From Gelatoporia subvermispora B (taxonomy: Eukaryota > Basidiomycota > Agaricomycetes > Polyporales > Gelatoporiaceae): DNA of 64,000 nt. Position numbers and translations under genes: made by a program. The stretch lies in NCBI GenBank assembly GCA_000320605.2, contig KB445807.1, positions 373,825 through 437,824 on the forward strand, read 5' to 3'. Of this stretch, positions 1 to 11,227 are shown piece by piece. How positions within the stretch are numbered: the stretch's first letter is position 1; each line of letters opens with the position of its first letter. The notes beneath the pieces were generated by a model. That model saw nothing but the letters and a program-made list of their open reading frames with translations. It had not been told where the DNA came from and did no database searches.

Positions 1-198
1 CGCCCGGTGGTAAGTACAACGCCCTTGCTTAGGGAACGAGTTAGAAACAGAGTGACAAGGTACACATTGGTTATTCATTCCATATTCCTACATACACGGA
101 GTTGTTGTCCACCAACAGATCCATTCGCAACTTGAACGAGGCAATGTATGGCAACAGACCGAGAAACTGAGATGAACGGCGATTGCAACGCAGAGCGG

Positions 199-734
199 TC
201 AATACATCTCAAGACTCATCCCGTCATGAATCTCGTAGTCCGAAAGAGTGATGTGGTCCTTGTATATCGTGTACCTGGAAGAGGCAAGCACCGCCACCGG
301 AGCCGCGCACCATCGAGTCAGACCTCTGCACTAGCTATCGGGGGAAGACGGCGTACCATTTCTTGAGCTGGATCTTGGATGCGTCCGTGCCCGTCTGTGC
401 GGCGATGAGCTTCTTCAGGTCGCCAACGGTGTCGTCAGGACTGCACTTGACGCGGACTGCATGACAGAGGATTCGAGTATGAGATATACTCGAGGTGAGT
501 CAATCAACGTTAGGTACGTACCTTTGCGACCAAGACGATCGTTTGCAATAACCTTTCAGCACAAAGGTTCGCAGGCATCGACGTGCGAATGTGTCATTTG
601 GGGAGTGTGTGCATCGTTGGGGGACCGATGCAGCGATGTGAGGCCCAGGATATGATGGGTAAGGTGACGCCACAATTCAGATCATGGAGTACAGGGTAAG
701 ATCCTGCGTGGAAACGCACCTCGATGAGTGGCAT
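199..734 (-). CDS. hub1: Ubiquitin-like modifier Hub1/UBL5
   Basis: Hub1/UBL5 is a ubiquitin-like protein that binds spliceosomal proteins non-covalently and tunes pre-mRNA splicing. The gene is read from four exons: 720-734, 522-552, 357-456 and 199-274. The first exon gives MPLIE and the second gives [10 protein letters not shown]. The third holds the conserved core ([28 protein letters not shown]). The last gives YTIYKDHI and DYEIHDGM and ends EMY-stop. Assembled length is 73 residues, the usual Hub1 size; the C-terminus ends in an aromatic residue rather than Gly-Gly, as in the family. Introns are 167, 65 and 82 nt with GT..AG ends and matching phases. Family members usually start MIEV; here two extra residues (P, L) precede IEV. 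The family call is secure from the sequence; the first 15-nt exon is chosen because it restores the IEV start in phase. Confidence 0.9.
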
Positions 735-1370
735 AGCTTTGGCGATTCACGACCACGAGGTTCGATGCAAGGTGCCGGCTGAGCACTGGGCTGAACAACG
801 AGAGGTCGTCGAGAGCTGTAAAGAGTGCTGAAGAAAGGTCTGTGATTTGCTCAAAGCGGAACAGGCGGACAAGCGCTCACTGACCTCGCTTATGTAACGT
901 CATGCTCTGATCACTATAGCCGCTCTCTTTTCCACTTTCGGCGTATTGGGCACATCAAGCCAAGTACCCTGGTTGCTAGTCTATGGAGCACTAGGGCTAT
1001 TCTGCTAGGCTGCTGTGTAGCTGCGACAAGGACAGGCCTTCACGGGAGTTCCGATGAACTATGCTATGGCCCGTTCGCGTTTGCGATCAGTCTTCCACGT
1101 TATTACTGTGCAATCCGAATTCCACGGAAGCACCAATCTATCACTTCTGTCGTGAGGAGGCGCATCATTGACCATCACGTTGTCTGCTCTTGCCGCTCGA
1201 AAGCTTCTTTCCAGTGCTACTTCTGGGGCGTCTCCCTCCGCTCTCGGAGCTTCTGCTCCTAGCTGTACTGCTTGCTTTGACCCGTCATTGACGTCTACCC
1301 ATCGAGTACAGGTATATACAGGGCACACAGGTGCGAACGCTAGCTAACGACTTTCACGACTTCACGAACA
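735..1370. other. Intergenic region between hub1 and the 1.4 kb membrane-protein gene
   Basis: The flanking genes diverge, so promoters of both should lie here. I see no convincing coding exon or repeat. Confidence 0.5.
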
Positions 1371-2465
1371 ATGAACGGGCATGCGACCAACGGACATGCT
1401 ACCGCCAACGGTATGTCTTTTCGTCCTACTGAACCCCCCCCTTTCATACGGTCACATCGGTGGATATAGGTAAACCATTTCTCAAAGAGACCCTCACAAT
1501 GACCGAAGAGCCAAGCGTAATAGGGCACTCGGCGACAGCCCCGCCGCTGCAGTTCCAGTCGCCGATTTCGCCGTCGGTATTGTTTCGCCAGCGGACCGTG
1601 CCCTCCAACCCAAACTTAGATCCATCGCGAAGATGTACGTTGTCCTTGTTGCAACTCGCATGTGCCACATGGTTCTAACGTATCGTAGGGACGCAGGAGG
1701 ACCAGGACCAGGACGACGATGAGACACGGAAGAAGATCATGAAGGATCTGGAACGGTCGTGGATGGACCGGCTGCAGCTGATCTCCGTCATTGTACGCAC
1801 ATCTTCGCTCGTCACGGGAATCGCCACCTTCTCACCTCTTGCCCACAGACGACGTTCTTCGCAGCTATCGAAGCCCAGCTTCTCGGCATCACGACCCCTG
1901 GTGCAGGGGAAGATACAAGCGAGACGCGTATCGAGTCAACGGCGAACGCAACGCTCGTGGGTGCACTTGTCGTCCACGTTTTCGCAGGTACGGCCTTCCT
2001 CCATCTATCACTTTTAAATATTCACGCACCTCTCTAGCTATCCTCTCCTTCCTCGCCGCCTTCTTTCTCGTCCGGTACCGCCTGAAAGAGGCCACGCGCG
2101 AAGAGGTGAAGATCGAGTCGGGGCTCTCGCCCATCTCTACGCGCGACATGCCGTCCAACATCGGGAGGACCGACTCGAAGGACCTCCCGAGGCCGATCTG
2201 GTCCTCGCGCCCGCAGCTCGAGGCAGTGGGCCCGTTCCGTCGCGGCAAGCCCCCAACACACCTGCTCGATCACTGCCACACGTTGTGCATGTGGCTCGCG
2301 GCGACCGGCTTCCTGCTCGCGATGGCCGGTGTAGTGAGCTTCGCCTGGGCGCGTCTGCCGCGCAGCGGGAGCATATTCGCCAGTGCGTGCATGGCGGTGT
2401 GTTTTGTCATGAGTGTGGGTGCGGTATTCTTTAACCGGCGGCATATGGGAAGGAGTCTCGCATGA
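1371..2465 (+). CDS. Small multi-pass membrane protein, basidiomycete-type, function unknown
   Basis: Five exons (1371-1410, 1470-1634, 1689-1792, 1849-1987, 2038-2465) join in phase across introns of 50-60 nt. The N-terminal third is polar with an Asp/Gln-rich stretch. It is followed by the motif WMDRLQLISVI, then TTFFAAIEAQLLGITTP, a hydrophobic stretch (GALVVHVFAAILSFLAAFF), a polar loop, and two C-terminal hydrophobic segments (MWLAATGFLLAMAGVVSFAW and the 20 or so residues before FFNRR). This predicts 3-4 membrane helices. A clear paralog sits at 38349-39534 with the same exon boundary after ISAI/ISVI and the same TxFFAxI motif, and a decayed fragment lies at 42109-42300. Such proteins are common and uncharacterised in Agaricomycetes. 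No enzymatic motif is visible, and I assign no function. Confidence 0.8.
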
Positions 2466-2750
2466 GCTGTCTAGTCTGTTGTTATGTGCCATGCTTTCGT
2501 TGCTTTCCGATGCTGGGAGCTGGAGAGGCGACGGCTACTCCCAGCTCCCCCTGCTAGTCCATGTTGCTCGTCTGTGCTATACTCTAGTAATCACATAATA
2601 CCCTGTTCTTGGCAGCCTGACGGAGACTTTGACAAAGACATTGGTCGAAGTATTGGTAAGCAGCTTCGGCAGCGCGTACGTGGAATTATGGCATTAGCGA
2701 GGGTATACAGTCTATCAGGAGGATATCGACTTGAGAGACGATACGCCACC

Positions 2751-3533
2751 CTAGTTCGGATACGGCTGGAATCGAGTATAGTATTGCTTGGTCTGCGCCT
2801 CGACCATCTCTTGCATAGTCTCCGGGAGGTCTTCCACAATTTGACCTGAAAGAGCCATGTGGAGGCGATACCCAAAGCAACATGGAGCGCACACACCTGG
2901 GTTCCCAGCAAAGAGCGTCAGCGCAGGGACGACCGTGTTCGGCGGGATAATCGTGTCGTCTGCGATCTTTGCGCAGTCCTTGATGATGACAAACTTTCCC
3001 TGAAGCAGTACATTAATTTCTACGAGGGGGACGTGCGGTTCGTACTCACTATGATACAATTCTTCCCGATCTCCACGTAATTGCCAATGGTCGCCGCCTC
3101 CACGATCGAGTTGGCACCTATATGTACATTGTCTCCGATCTTCATCGGATAATAATTAAACACGCCACGGTAGGTCTTGTATGGTGGCCTGCGGATTAGT
3201 ATCAACCGCTCAGCTCGGCGGCCTCGGGACGCAGAAGACGCAAGGACGCACCGCATGATACACCCCTCACCGACGAGGCAGTATCGCCCGAGAGATATCA
3301 CGACTGCATGTCCGGGTCCAGTTCGCCGCAAGTCTCCACGGATAATGGCATTGCTCGAGATGATGGTCTTTCCGCCGAGAATGATGTTCTGGGGTCCAGA
3401 GATGGCTGCACGTCGCGAGACTTTGTTCCCTGTGTCCTGGAAAACGACATCGCATGATTCGCATTGTTGAATCCTTTGGGGTGCTTACTGTCTCGATGTA
3501 CTCTCCCCGCTGATAGTAGATTGGGGTGTTCAT
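2751..3533 (-). CDS. Dynactin subunit 5 (p25)
   Basis: p25 is part of the pointed-end complex of dynactin, the cofactor that links dynein to cargo. The protein is built from five exons starting at 3533 (MNTPIYYQRGEYIET) and ending with YYTRFQPYPN-stop at 2751. Left-handed beta-helix hexapeptide signatures run through the middle: IISSNAIIRGDL, GRYCLVGEGCI, MKIGDNVHIGANSIVEAATI, GNYVEIGKNCII and GKFVIIKDCAKIADD. The run PPNTVVPALTLFAGNPG and the tail QIVEDLPETMQEM also fit the family. Assembled length is near the usual p25 size of about 190 residues. The start lies only 98 bp from the start of the divergent TMEM70-like gene, so the two probably share a promoter region. I am confident of the family; individual splice sites are read by eye. 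Confidence 0.9.
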
Positions 3534-3631
3534 GATAGATGCATGCAGGGCGGCGCGCTCGCGATGGTGGCGGAGGGCAAGTGCTCAATGTGGCGGCGAG
3601 CGCAGACCTTCTCCTCGTGACCGCGTCCACC
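3534..3631. promoter_or_regulatory. Shared divergent promoter between dynactin p25 and the TMEM70-like gene
   Basis: Only 98 bp separate the two divergent start codons (3533 minus, 3632 plus), so the transcription starts must overlap or lie very close. No TATA box is seen. The role as a promoter is inferred from gene layout. Confidence 0.5.
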
Positions 3632-4541
3632 ATGCAGTCCGCTCGCCTACTCCTACAGTCTCAAAAAACTCTTGCGGCATACTCGGGACGGCGGTGTCTA
3701 AGTGTGGTCGCACAACCGCAGTTCCGTCTTGCGAGTAGAGCGACGTGCATAGCTCCTCTGGTCCCTCGCTGCATCTCGAGGCACCGCTTCAACTCGACCA
3801 ACGCCCTCGCGAACGATGTACCGAAAGCTTCGCTATCTGAAAAGCCCTCAGAGCATGCGGCCCAGCTAACCAAGCCATCCGAATCTACACCCTACCGTGG
3901 CCCGCTCACGACGACTTTCCGCCGCCTCAAAATCTTCTCCCTATCCTCGCTGACCTTGACTTTCCTCATGTCCCCCCTCCTCTTCGTGCTCGAGACGACC
4001 TCCTCCATGCCTCTGGTCGCGCGGACCGCCCTCGTCGGTATTGCGCTCGGCACTAGCGGGGTCTCGACCGGGCTCATCGCCTGGTGCGGCCGGCCGTACG
4101 TCACGACACTGCGCTGGCTACCTCAGGAAGGCACACAAGGTGGCAATGCCGGGCTCGAGATGACGACCCTAACGCTTGCGCTGCACCCGCGCATCACGCG
4201 TGTATACGACACGTCGTTCCTCGTCCCAACGAGCAGGCCGTTCTCCACGTGGGAGCTTGCGGAGGCGTTCAAGCTCGCCCCGGCGGAGGTCGAGGCCGGG
4301 CGCCGGGACGGGACGCTTCCGCGCGAGGAGACCGTCGCGGAGACGATGGATAAGGACGGGGGTGTTATAGGCCGCTGGATCGTCAGGTGGGACGAAGAGG
4401 GCACAGGCACTTGCCGCGAAGTGGGCAAAGTTATACGGTAAGTCGGTCTTCTCTCGCTGTGAGCGCGTCGTACCAAACTCATCGCTCGCCAGATACTTCA
4501 ATGTGCATCAGGAGCTCCTCGACAGACCTCTCCGTCAATGA
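3632..4541 (+). CDS. TMEM70/TMEM186/TMEM223-like mitochondrial inner-membrane protein
   Basis: Two exons (3632-4437 and 4493-4541) are joined across a 55-nt intron; the second exon supplies the end YFNVHQELLDRPLRQ-stop. The ATG at 3632 is chosen because the protein then starts with an Arg/Ser/Leu-rich, acid-free stretch typical of a mitochondrial presequence. A central pair of hydrophobic segments is visible (FSLSSLTLTFLMSPLLFVLE and a second one ending STGLIAWCGRPYVTTLRWL), the layout of the TMEM70-type family, whose members act in assembly of respiratory complexes. The remainder is a soluble matrix-like domain of about 130 residues. It is divergent from the dynactin p25 gene. The family assignment rests on helix layout and on the GxSTGLxxWxGxPYVxxL motif, so it is probable rather than certain. 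Confidence 0.7.
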
Positions 4542-5013
4542 TTGTCTCCGCTCTTCCTACCGCTCTTGGCGGACACTAGTGTTAGCACCTATGGAGCATC
4601 TGTCTCGAGCCTTCCGAACAATTCCCCTTCGCTTGGCTGCAGACCATTTCGATATTGCTGTTCGACTCCTCTCATATGCCAGACTAGCTCATGTCAGTGG
4701 ACATGGCTGAGCAATCCAATGGTGCACACTACTCCTTCTAGGAGCAAGCGGCGCCCAGGAATCAGGCCTTTCCATGTTTTCATCCTGACGTCCAGGATGA
4801 CGCGGTGGGATTGAATGGGCGAGATGTCCTGCTAGCCGCAGCTCTTTTTCTCACTTGTTGCGGATTGCGAAGTCGGTCAGGGTGGGTCCTACATCCGCTA
4901 CGGCGAGAATGCACTGGTGAGAAACATGCACGTCCGATCTAGAGGTGGGATGCGATAACTGCAAAGCGAAGTAACACAAGATAAATATACAGATCCAGCA
5001 ATGGAATAAGCTC
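4542..5013. other. Intergenic region between convergent genes
   Basis: This lies between the 3' ends of the TMEM70-like gene and TIM22. It should hold both 3' ends; I see no gene, repeat or RNA in it. Confidence 0.5.
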
Positions 5014-5742
5014 CTAATCTTCCCTGTGATAATATCCAACCTTAGATTTGACAGCCGAGTGCTATGAAACGGGCACTCACTCTGGTGTTTCTCGTCTGAG
5101 GAACAAATCGATAGCTGCGGAGAATGCGGCGAAGGCAATTCCACCGCCAAAGGCTGCTTTGGGTCCTGCATTCCGTGCGAGGATGCCGCCCGTTACGAAT
5201 CCAGCAGCGATAGGGTTGACCATGTCGTTTCGTGCGCGATACTGAAACACGATTATGGGAGCCATAAGTTGAGCGGCCTGGAGCGAATGCATCGTATGGT
5301 ACTCACCGATTCAATCACACACTCAATGCCTGCGAACAACGCGCCAACTTTCCCAAAGCCCTTTCCACTCTTCCACATCCCGCGCCCCATCTCCTTGAAT
5401 ATCTCGGACGCTTTCTGCCGCGTGCTGAGGTTCTGGCGCAGCAGGGGGTCCTCGTACGCGAACGAGGAGCTCATGAGCGAGAAGAACGCGCCAATCACGA
5501 AACCTGTCGGGCAGATGCGTCTTCTAAAAGATGTCCCAGCTGCGCATGAGGAGCTGGTAGGCAGACACACCTCCACCGCCGGCGAATACGCTCTTCGTGA
5601 CGCAGGACTCCATACCCATGTTCGTCCACGCCTGGTACTTCTTGGCTTGCATGAGTTGCTCGCGCTCCTCTTCACTGAAGCCTGGAGGGAGCGGCTCTTT
5701 TCCCGCCGGGAAGATTGGAGCAACGAGTGGTGGAGAGTTCAT
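5014..5742 (-). CDS. tim22: Mitochondrial inner-membrane translocase subunit TIM22
   Basis: TIM22 forms the channel of the carrier translocase that inserts multi-spanning proteins into the mitochondrial inner membrane. Four exons are read: 5571-5742, 5307-5503, 5081-5241 and a tiny last exon 5014-5023. The N-terminal part includes [20 protein letters not shown]. Then come [55 protein letters not shown] and [11 protein letters not shown], matching the four-helix Tim17/Tim22/Tim23 fold and its conserved Gly-rich helices. Reading through the third exon gives a stop right after RRETPE at a good GTGAGT donor. Splicing that 57-nt intron adds ED-stop, an acidic tail of the kind seen in this family, so I prefer the spliced form. 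It is divergent from the methyltransferase gene to its right. Confidence 0.9.
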
Positions 5743-6131
5743 GGCGGCCTAAGATGTCGAGTACGGCCAGCCGACGGACGAAAGGACAAGAGAGGATGTC
5801 CAGAAATTTGGGAGACCCGAGAACAACGGAAAAGGCAGGTCAGGCAGGTTAATTTAAGTCAGAAATTATGAATTGAAACTTACCTCATGTAGCCTCACGA
5901 GATAATTTCCCCAATGTGGATGATGGGAGATATCAGACTGATAAGACCCTTGTAGTGGTTGATACGTTCACAAGCGGTTATTAAGCTTTTTATTTTTATT
6001 ATGTAACATAGCGGTCATACAGACGCCCATAAATGCGCCGCTCCCGGCCTTTCGACCTACTTGCACTTGACCGTGGACTTACTGAATCTCTATTCTACTG
6101 CTTTCGAGTGTTCGTTCTACTTGGTGTCGAT
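5743..6131. promoter_or_regulatory. Divergent promoter region between TIM22 and the leucine carboxyl methyltransferase
   Basis: The 389-bp space separates two divergent starts. An AT-rich run around 5980-6003 could serve the right-hand gene. No other motif is clear. Confidence 0.4.
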
Positions 6132-7433
6132 ATGGAGCCTCCGATGCGAGTACCTGCGAACAAAGGTGATGATGCAGCAATCAGGGCGACCGACAGTGAC
6201 GCCGCGCTCGCGCGACTCTCCGCGGTGTCGAAGAACTATCTCTCCGATCCGTACATCCGGCATTTCGTATCGCGTCCACAGATACAGCAGCCCCGACCGC
6301 CTCTGATTAACATCGGGACATATGTTCGCTCAGAGGGGATTGACACGCTCGTAGACCGGTGGCTGGACCTTGCGCAAGAGGAGGGTATGCAGGCGCAGAT
6401 TGTGAGCCTCGGGGCGGGAAGCGATACGCGATTCTGGCGCATTGCGGTGCGTGTGCTACGTTGACGCGAAATTTTTCTGAGGAGCGAACGTCTGGGTGCT
6501 CATGCGATATGTGCAGACAGGCGGGGCCACGCCGTGATGCCCTACGCACGTACGTTGAGCTTGACTTCCCAGAAAATACTATGAAGAAGGCGATGGCAAT
6601 TCGTAAGAACAAGGATCTCGGTGCTGCTTTGGGTCCGGTAGATAAAGTTTCACTCAGTATGTTGATTTATGCTGTGCGTGAGCAGAACCTGACTTCGCCA
6701 CGATACCAGCCAGTGGTGGAACAACCCTCCATTCGTCTGTGTACCACCTACTCCCTGCCGACCTACGCTTGCATCCAGCTGAGGTTCTCACGCCACTGCT
6801 GAGCTCACCCCTACCTGGAGCATCCGAACCGCTCCTTTCTCCGGCCCACCCGACGCTACTGCTCTTCGAGTGTGTGCTTGTGTACATGACATCTGCAGCC
6901 TCTTCCGCACTTATACAGTGGTTCACGGACTACTTCGCCGAAAGAGGCGTCCTGGGCGGACTCATCTATGAGATGTATGGCTTGGAGGACCAATTCGGGA
7001 GGGTCATGAAGGAGAACCTCAAGGCGCGTCTATGTGCACTGCGCATAAAATGGTGGCTAAAATGACGTGATAGGCCCGCGGTATCTCGCTCCCAGGCGTT
7101 GCGCCCTTTACAACATTTGCCTCTGTGCAAAGTCGTTTTGCAGGGTATGGCTTCACAACTTCGCATGCGGTGACGTTGCGCGACCTTCGTAGGTCGTATG
7201 TCACCCCTGCTGAGCAAGAAAGGTTAGTCTTCTTATAACGTGTCGTACGATTGCCAGTTTTCCGAATATTGTTACCCAGGATCTCTCAACTCGAGATGCT
7301 CGACGAGATCGAAGAGCTCGAGCTCGTCTTGGAGCACTACATGATTGCCTGGGGTATCAAGTTGCCCCAAGACAAGCAGACGCTCAAAGCTAAGTGGAAC
7401 ACTTGGGGACTAGTGCCGTACGGTACGGTATGA
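6132..7433 (+). CDS. ppm1: Leucine carboxyl methyltransferase 1 (PP2A C-terminal methylation)
   Basis: This enzyme uses S-adenosylmethionine to methylate the C-terminal leucine of the PP2A catalytic subunit, which controls assembly with regulatory subunits. The start at 6132 gives MEPPMRVPANKGDDAAIRAT followed by DSDAALARLSAVSKNYLSDP, the usual N-terminus. The SAM-binding segment QIVSLGAGSDTRFWRI lies before the first intron, whose GTGCGT donor is at 6447. Later exons give TYVELDFPENTMKKA, then the acidic loop and LLLFECVLVYM, then GGLIYEMYGLEDQFGRVM. The 3' exons give GYGFTTSHAVTLRDLRRSYV and ISQLEMLDEIEELELVLEHY, ending in an aromatic-rich tail near 7433. Order and length (about 350 residues) match the family. 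Exact junctions of the middle introns were not all fixed. Confidence 0.85.
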
Positions 7434-8980
7434 TAAGCACGAGAAGGAATGCAGGACGACGACATGTACGATACCGTTGTATGAAACAGAATGACAACGA
7501 TTGCGCCAGGTTTGTTGGACGCTTACGGGAACACTACCGATCATCAAGTCACGTACGAGCTGTGATATGTGACCCAGGCTCGTGGACCGTCGTTATCTCA
7601 ACATTCACTTCACCTGCTTGACCATGAGCAGGTAATCACTCCGGGGCACCGCTGCTGCAGTAAGGATTCAGCTCTATGCACTCATCCGTCACCCAGCAAG
7701 TTGAGGCGTGTCCGCGAAAAGATATTATGCCACAATTTCACTGATCGTGGAGTGGTGCGAATTTCCCTCCACCGGATTTTCTGCTGAATTGGAAGGTTTC
7801 AAGTCCTGAGCAGTCTGCCATTGCCTAGTCACACTCCGGTGACTGGAGCAGGTCGTGCGGTTGCAAGCCTGAGTCCGGATGTACGTCAATATCTTGCGTC
7901 CACCTCGCCCTTCAAAGCTTCATTGAAGTTAGCATCAAGTCTTTTCCGGACGTAAATCGGCGTCGAGAGCTGTTGTTTTACTGGCAGCACCGGGCGTCGA
8001 TTGCAAATGTTGCCTTTCTGAGCGATGCTCTTCTGTGATCGATCGTGCGCGTGCCTTGCCGACCCAATGACGCCTGCCTCCTTATCGACAGTGCTGACGC
8101 ATGTGGTTCACCAGGATCCAAACATATCCGCAAGTCGCCGTTGTTGCAAGCCGCGAAACATGCCTCTTTCGGTGGTTTATTTCTTTCTGTGCCGTACAGA
8201 TACATTCAACAGTGATCACCCGCACACTTGCGGCCGAGTAGACACCATTGTGCCTTGGTTCAGGTTGATCATATTGAAGGTTTCGGCCTTCGCTTGACTT
8301 GTCCTTCGATGTTCTTGCAACGCGCTCGGAGCGCTTGCTCCTGCGGTCGCTCGCACGGCCATTTCGTATGATATGCAAAGACGCTCGTGCTAACATGTTC
8401 ATCCTGTACAATTTCAACTTCTTCCGCGGAGTTATCTGTGAACGGTCTTCGATAGCACCCGTTATCATAAGCATACACCGTCTGAGCCTCGGAGGCTGAC
8501 AAGGCCGATGATCAGAGGCGGCAGTTGACCGCTTGGTCAATGCATCGTGGACACTCTAACACCGTAGATCTGGAAAATCTATTAATAGCTCTCGTCTCTT
8601 GTCATTCTGCATGTGCAGCGACGTCAGATAAATCATCCAAAGATAAAGAGACCAAAATAGTTTACCACTACTCTGCGCATGCGTAGTGGCTGACTGAGGC
8701 TCAGATGTCATTCTGTCAAGACGAAGCTCTGTACTGTGCCCGATAACGGTAGTTGCAACTTGCAACGAAGAAGACCAATCAGCGAAGTTTTATATGCCAT
8801 AGTATCATCACATAAATCTAATACGAGACGAGCGGAATATTCAGAGCACACAGAGCAGAGTCCAACACAACTCGGGTATCCAGCCAAGCGTAGTCCTACC
8901 AGCTACTCTTATAATTTGCTTTCCCTGAACTTCGCTACCACGAGTGGTTGATCTGGGACGAACTATAAGATTTCTGCGAC
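7434..8980. other. Long intergenic region without a supported gene
   Basis: About 1.5 kb between the methyltransferase and the first FMN dehydrogenase. Short ORFs exist on both strands but none shows a recognisable domain, signal peptide or consistent exon chain. The left end should hold the methyltransferase 3' UTR, and the 3' end of the dehydrogenase may reach into the right end. Confidence 0.4.
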
Positions 8981-8982
8981 CC

Positions 8983-11227
8983 GCAAGGTAACGATTGGTC
9001 ACTTACAAGTAGCGTTGAAGAGATTGTCAGACGGCACTAGAACAGTATGCGACGTCAGGGTGCTGGCGTCTACCATCTCTGGCACGAGCTCGTCGATGGT
9101 CCTTGCGCCGAGAAGACGCATGTTCATTTCGAATTCATCCTAAGATGCAATTAGATCTCCCCCATGCGTAAGCGTATTGGTCCGCTCACCTTGAAGATCT
9201 GGATCGCCTTCTCCACTCCTGCCTGGCCGTATGCACAGAAGGCGTAGAGGAACGGACGCCCAACACCAACGGCAGTAGCGCCGAGTGCGAGCGCCTTGAG
9301 CACGTCACTTGCGCGGCGTACGCCACCGTCGACGAAGATCTCGAATTTTGGCGAAGGATAGTATCCGCGCGCCTTGAGTGCGGCGATAACTTCGACCAGA
9401 ATCTCGAGTCCGGAGCGGGCGGTATCAAGCTGTCTTCCTCCGTGGTTCGAGAGCACGATGCCCTGAACACCGGCTTCAAAGGCAAGAACTGCATCCTCGG
9501 CAGTGGCAATACCCTTGAGAATGATAGGCACTTGAAACAAAATGTCAGAATTTCTCAGCGGGTTGATGACGTCGGAACGCGCTGACTCTTGGTAATGCTC
9601 TGGAACCACGGGATGTCCTTCCAGGACAAGCTCGGGTCGATGAAAGACTGCCAATAATGTTGCTGAGTTGACTTTGCTTCCGGATGTATTTCGAACATCT
9701 TACACTGATAGCCCGCGCGACACCCTGATCTTTCTTCACATCCTGGCCCTTCTGGACCTCTGCACCAGCACCGTCGTCCACGAATTTCATGCGCATATCC
9801 TTCTCGCGACGGCCCAGCTGTGGCGCATCGACTGTGATGAAGAGCGCCTTTACGCCGCGCGCCTCCGCGTGCTGCACGTACTTGCGCGTGATCTCGCGAT
9901 CACGATTGACGTATCTAGATTAGCCCCGCAGCGGCGCCGGAATGCGAGCGACTGTCAGTCAAGATCGGATCCGACGTATCGGGCACAGTACTGACAGCTG
10001 CAGAAAGAGTGGCTGTTCGGGCGTCGCTGCGTCGACAATGTCGTCAAACGAGCACGAAGCAAGAGTCGCGATCTGGGTCCGCTCGGTCAGCACGGATAAC
10101 CTGAGATGTCGCAACACTGACCATTTGGATGACGCCGTGCTGTGCCGCAGCCCGGGTGAGGCAGAGCTCGCCGTCGGGGTGACCGAGCTTTCCAAGCGCC
10201 GTTGCAGACTGGCCATATGTCAGTAACATCCGATAGTTGTCATTGGACAGAAAACTCACAATGTAGACAGGCAGACTGGACTTCTGTCCAAGTATGGTGG
10301 TAGACCAGTCGACACTGGAAACATCTCGCAGGATGCGTGGGCGGAACCAAACGCTATCATCCATGCAAAATTAATTTCCTATTCCGAATCAGCGAGCGAA
10401 TTGGGCTACCGTTGGTAAGCAGTACGATTTTCGCGCAGAGTGATCTCATCATCTGAGCCAGACGAGTAGTATGCCTAATCCGCGGCCGTTAGTTATATAG
10501 GCCACGTTATGGAATACGTGGAGACGCACCCATGCCTTCTCCGGTAGCACCGTCTTGGCCACAACCTACGAGTGCGGGCGCTTGTCAAACATAGAATGGA
10601 AGCCAATCAATGATACCGCATACCTCAAAGTCATGCATGTTTATGACATTGTCGAGAGGCGGCCGGGCATCCATGAGCGCCAGCCTGCGCTTCTCTTCCT
10701 CTGTAACCTCCTTGACGACTTTCGCGACAGTGCTGGCATCGATAACGCCGAGACTATCATAGGAGCATAAAGTGTGCGGAGTGAGAACACGGTTTTGACA
10801 TATTGAAATGACAGTTCACTGACTGCTTTTCGGGAGGAAGATTTGTCGTGATGGCATCAGGCGGGTGGATAGGCTCGTACGCCTCTCTGCGAAAATCGTT
10901 GTTCAACTACTTGATGGGCATTGGCACATCGTTAGACATACGTCGCATCCTTTCCGGCATATTTCAGGATAATCTTGCTTCCTCCGGGGTGTTCTGCAGT
11001 AGGTTTCGTAACCACGTTCCAAGCTTGAAATCAGACCGCAGCAAATGTCGTACCATCCAAGAAATCCGTCACGTCGTAAACTTTGTCTAATCCGCGTTGT
11101 TCAGTCAGCATATGTCATTTGAAATTGTCAGATAAGCAGGACGCTCACCATGCACAATGATCCAGCAGCTCTCGCGGTTTGCATGCGCAGCAACCTCGGG
11201 GCCTGTGAGAACACGGATGTCGGACAT
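8983..11227 (-). CDS. Flavocytochrome b2-type FMN dehydrogenase, copy A (lactate or glyoxylate dehydrogenase)
   Basis: The protein has an N-terminal cytochrome b5 domain and a C-terminal FMN alpha-hydroxy-acid dehydrogenase domain. It starts MSDIRVLTGPEVAAHANRES; exons then give KVYDVTDFLDG, HPGGSKIILKYAGKDAT with the haem-ligand His, and the linker LGVIDASTVAKVVKEV. The flavin domain shows AYYSSGSDDEITLREN, VWFRPRILRDVSSVDWST, ATALGKLGHPDGE, LFITVDAPQLGRREKDMRM and, with the catalytic His, VLSNHGGRQLDTARSGLEIL, then FVDGGVRRASDVLKA and VGVGRPFLYAF. At least a dozen introns of about 50-60 nt separate these. The last certain exon ends near 8999 at a GTAAGT donor, so the extreme C-terminus is not resolved. 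It is more divergent than copies B and C. The substrate cannot be told from sequence: L-lactate and glyoxylate are both known for this enzyme type. Confidence 0.85.
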
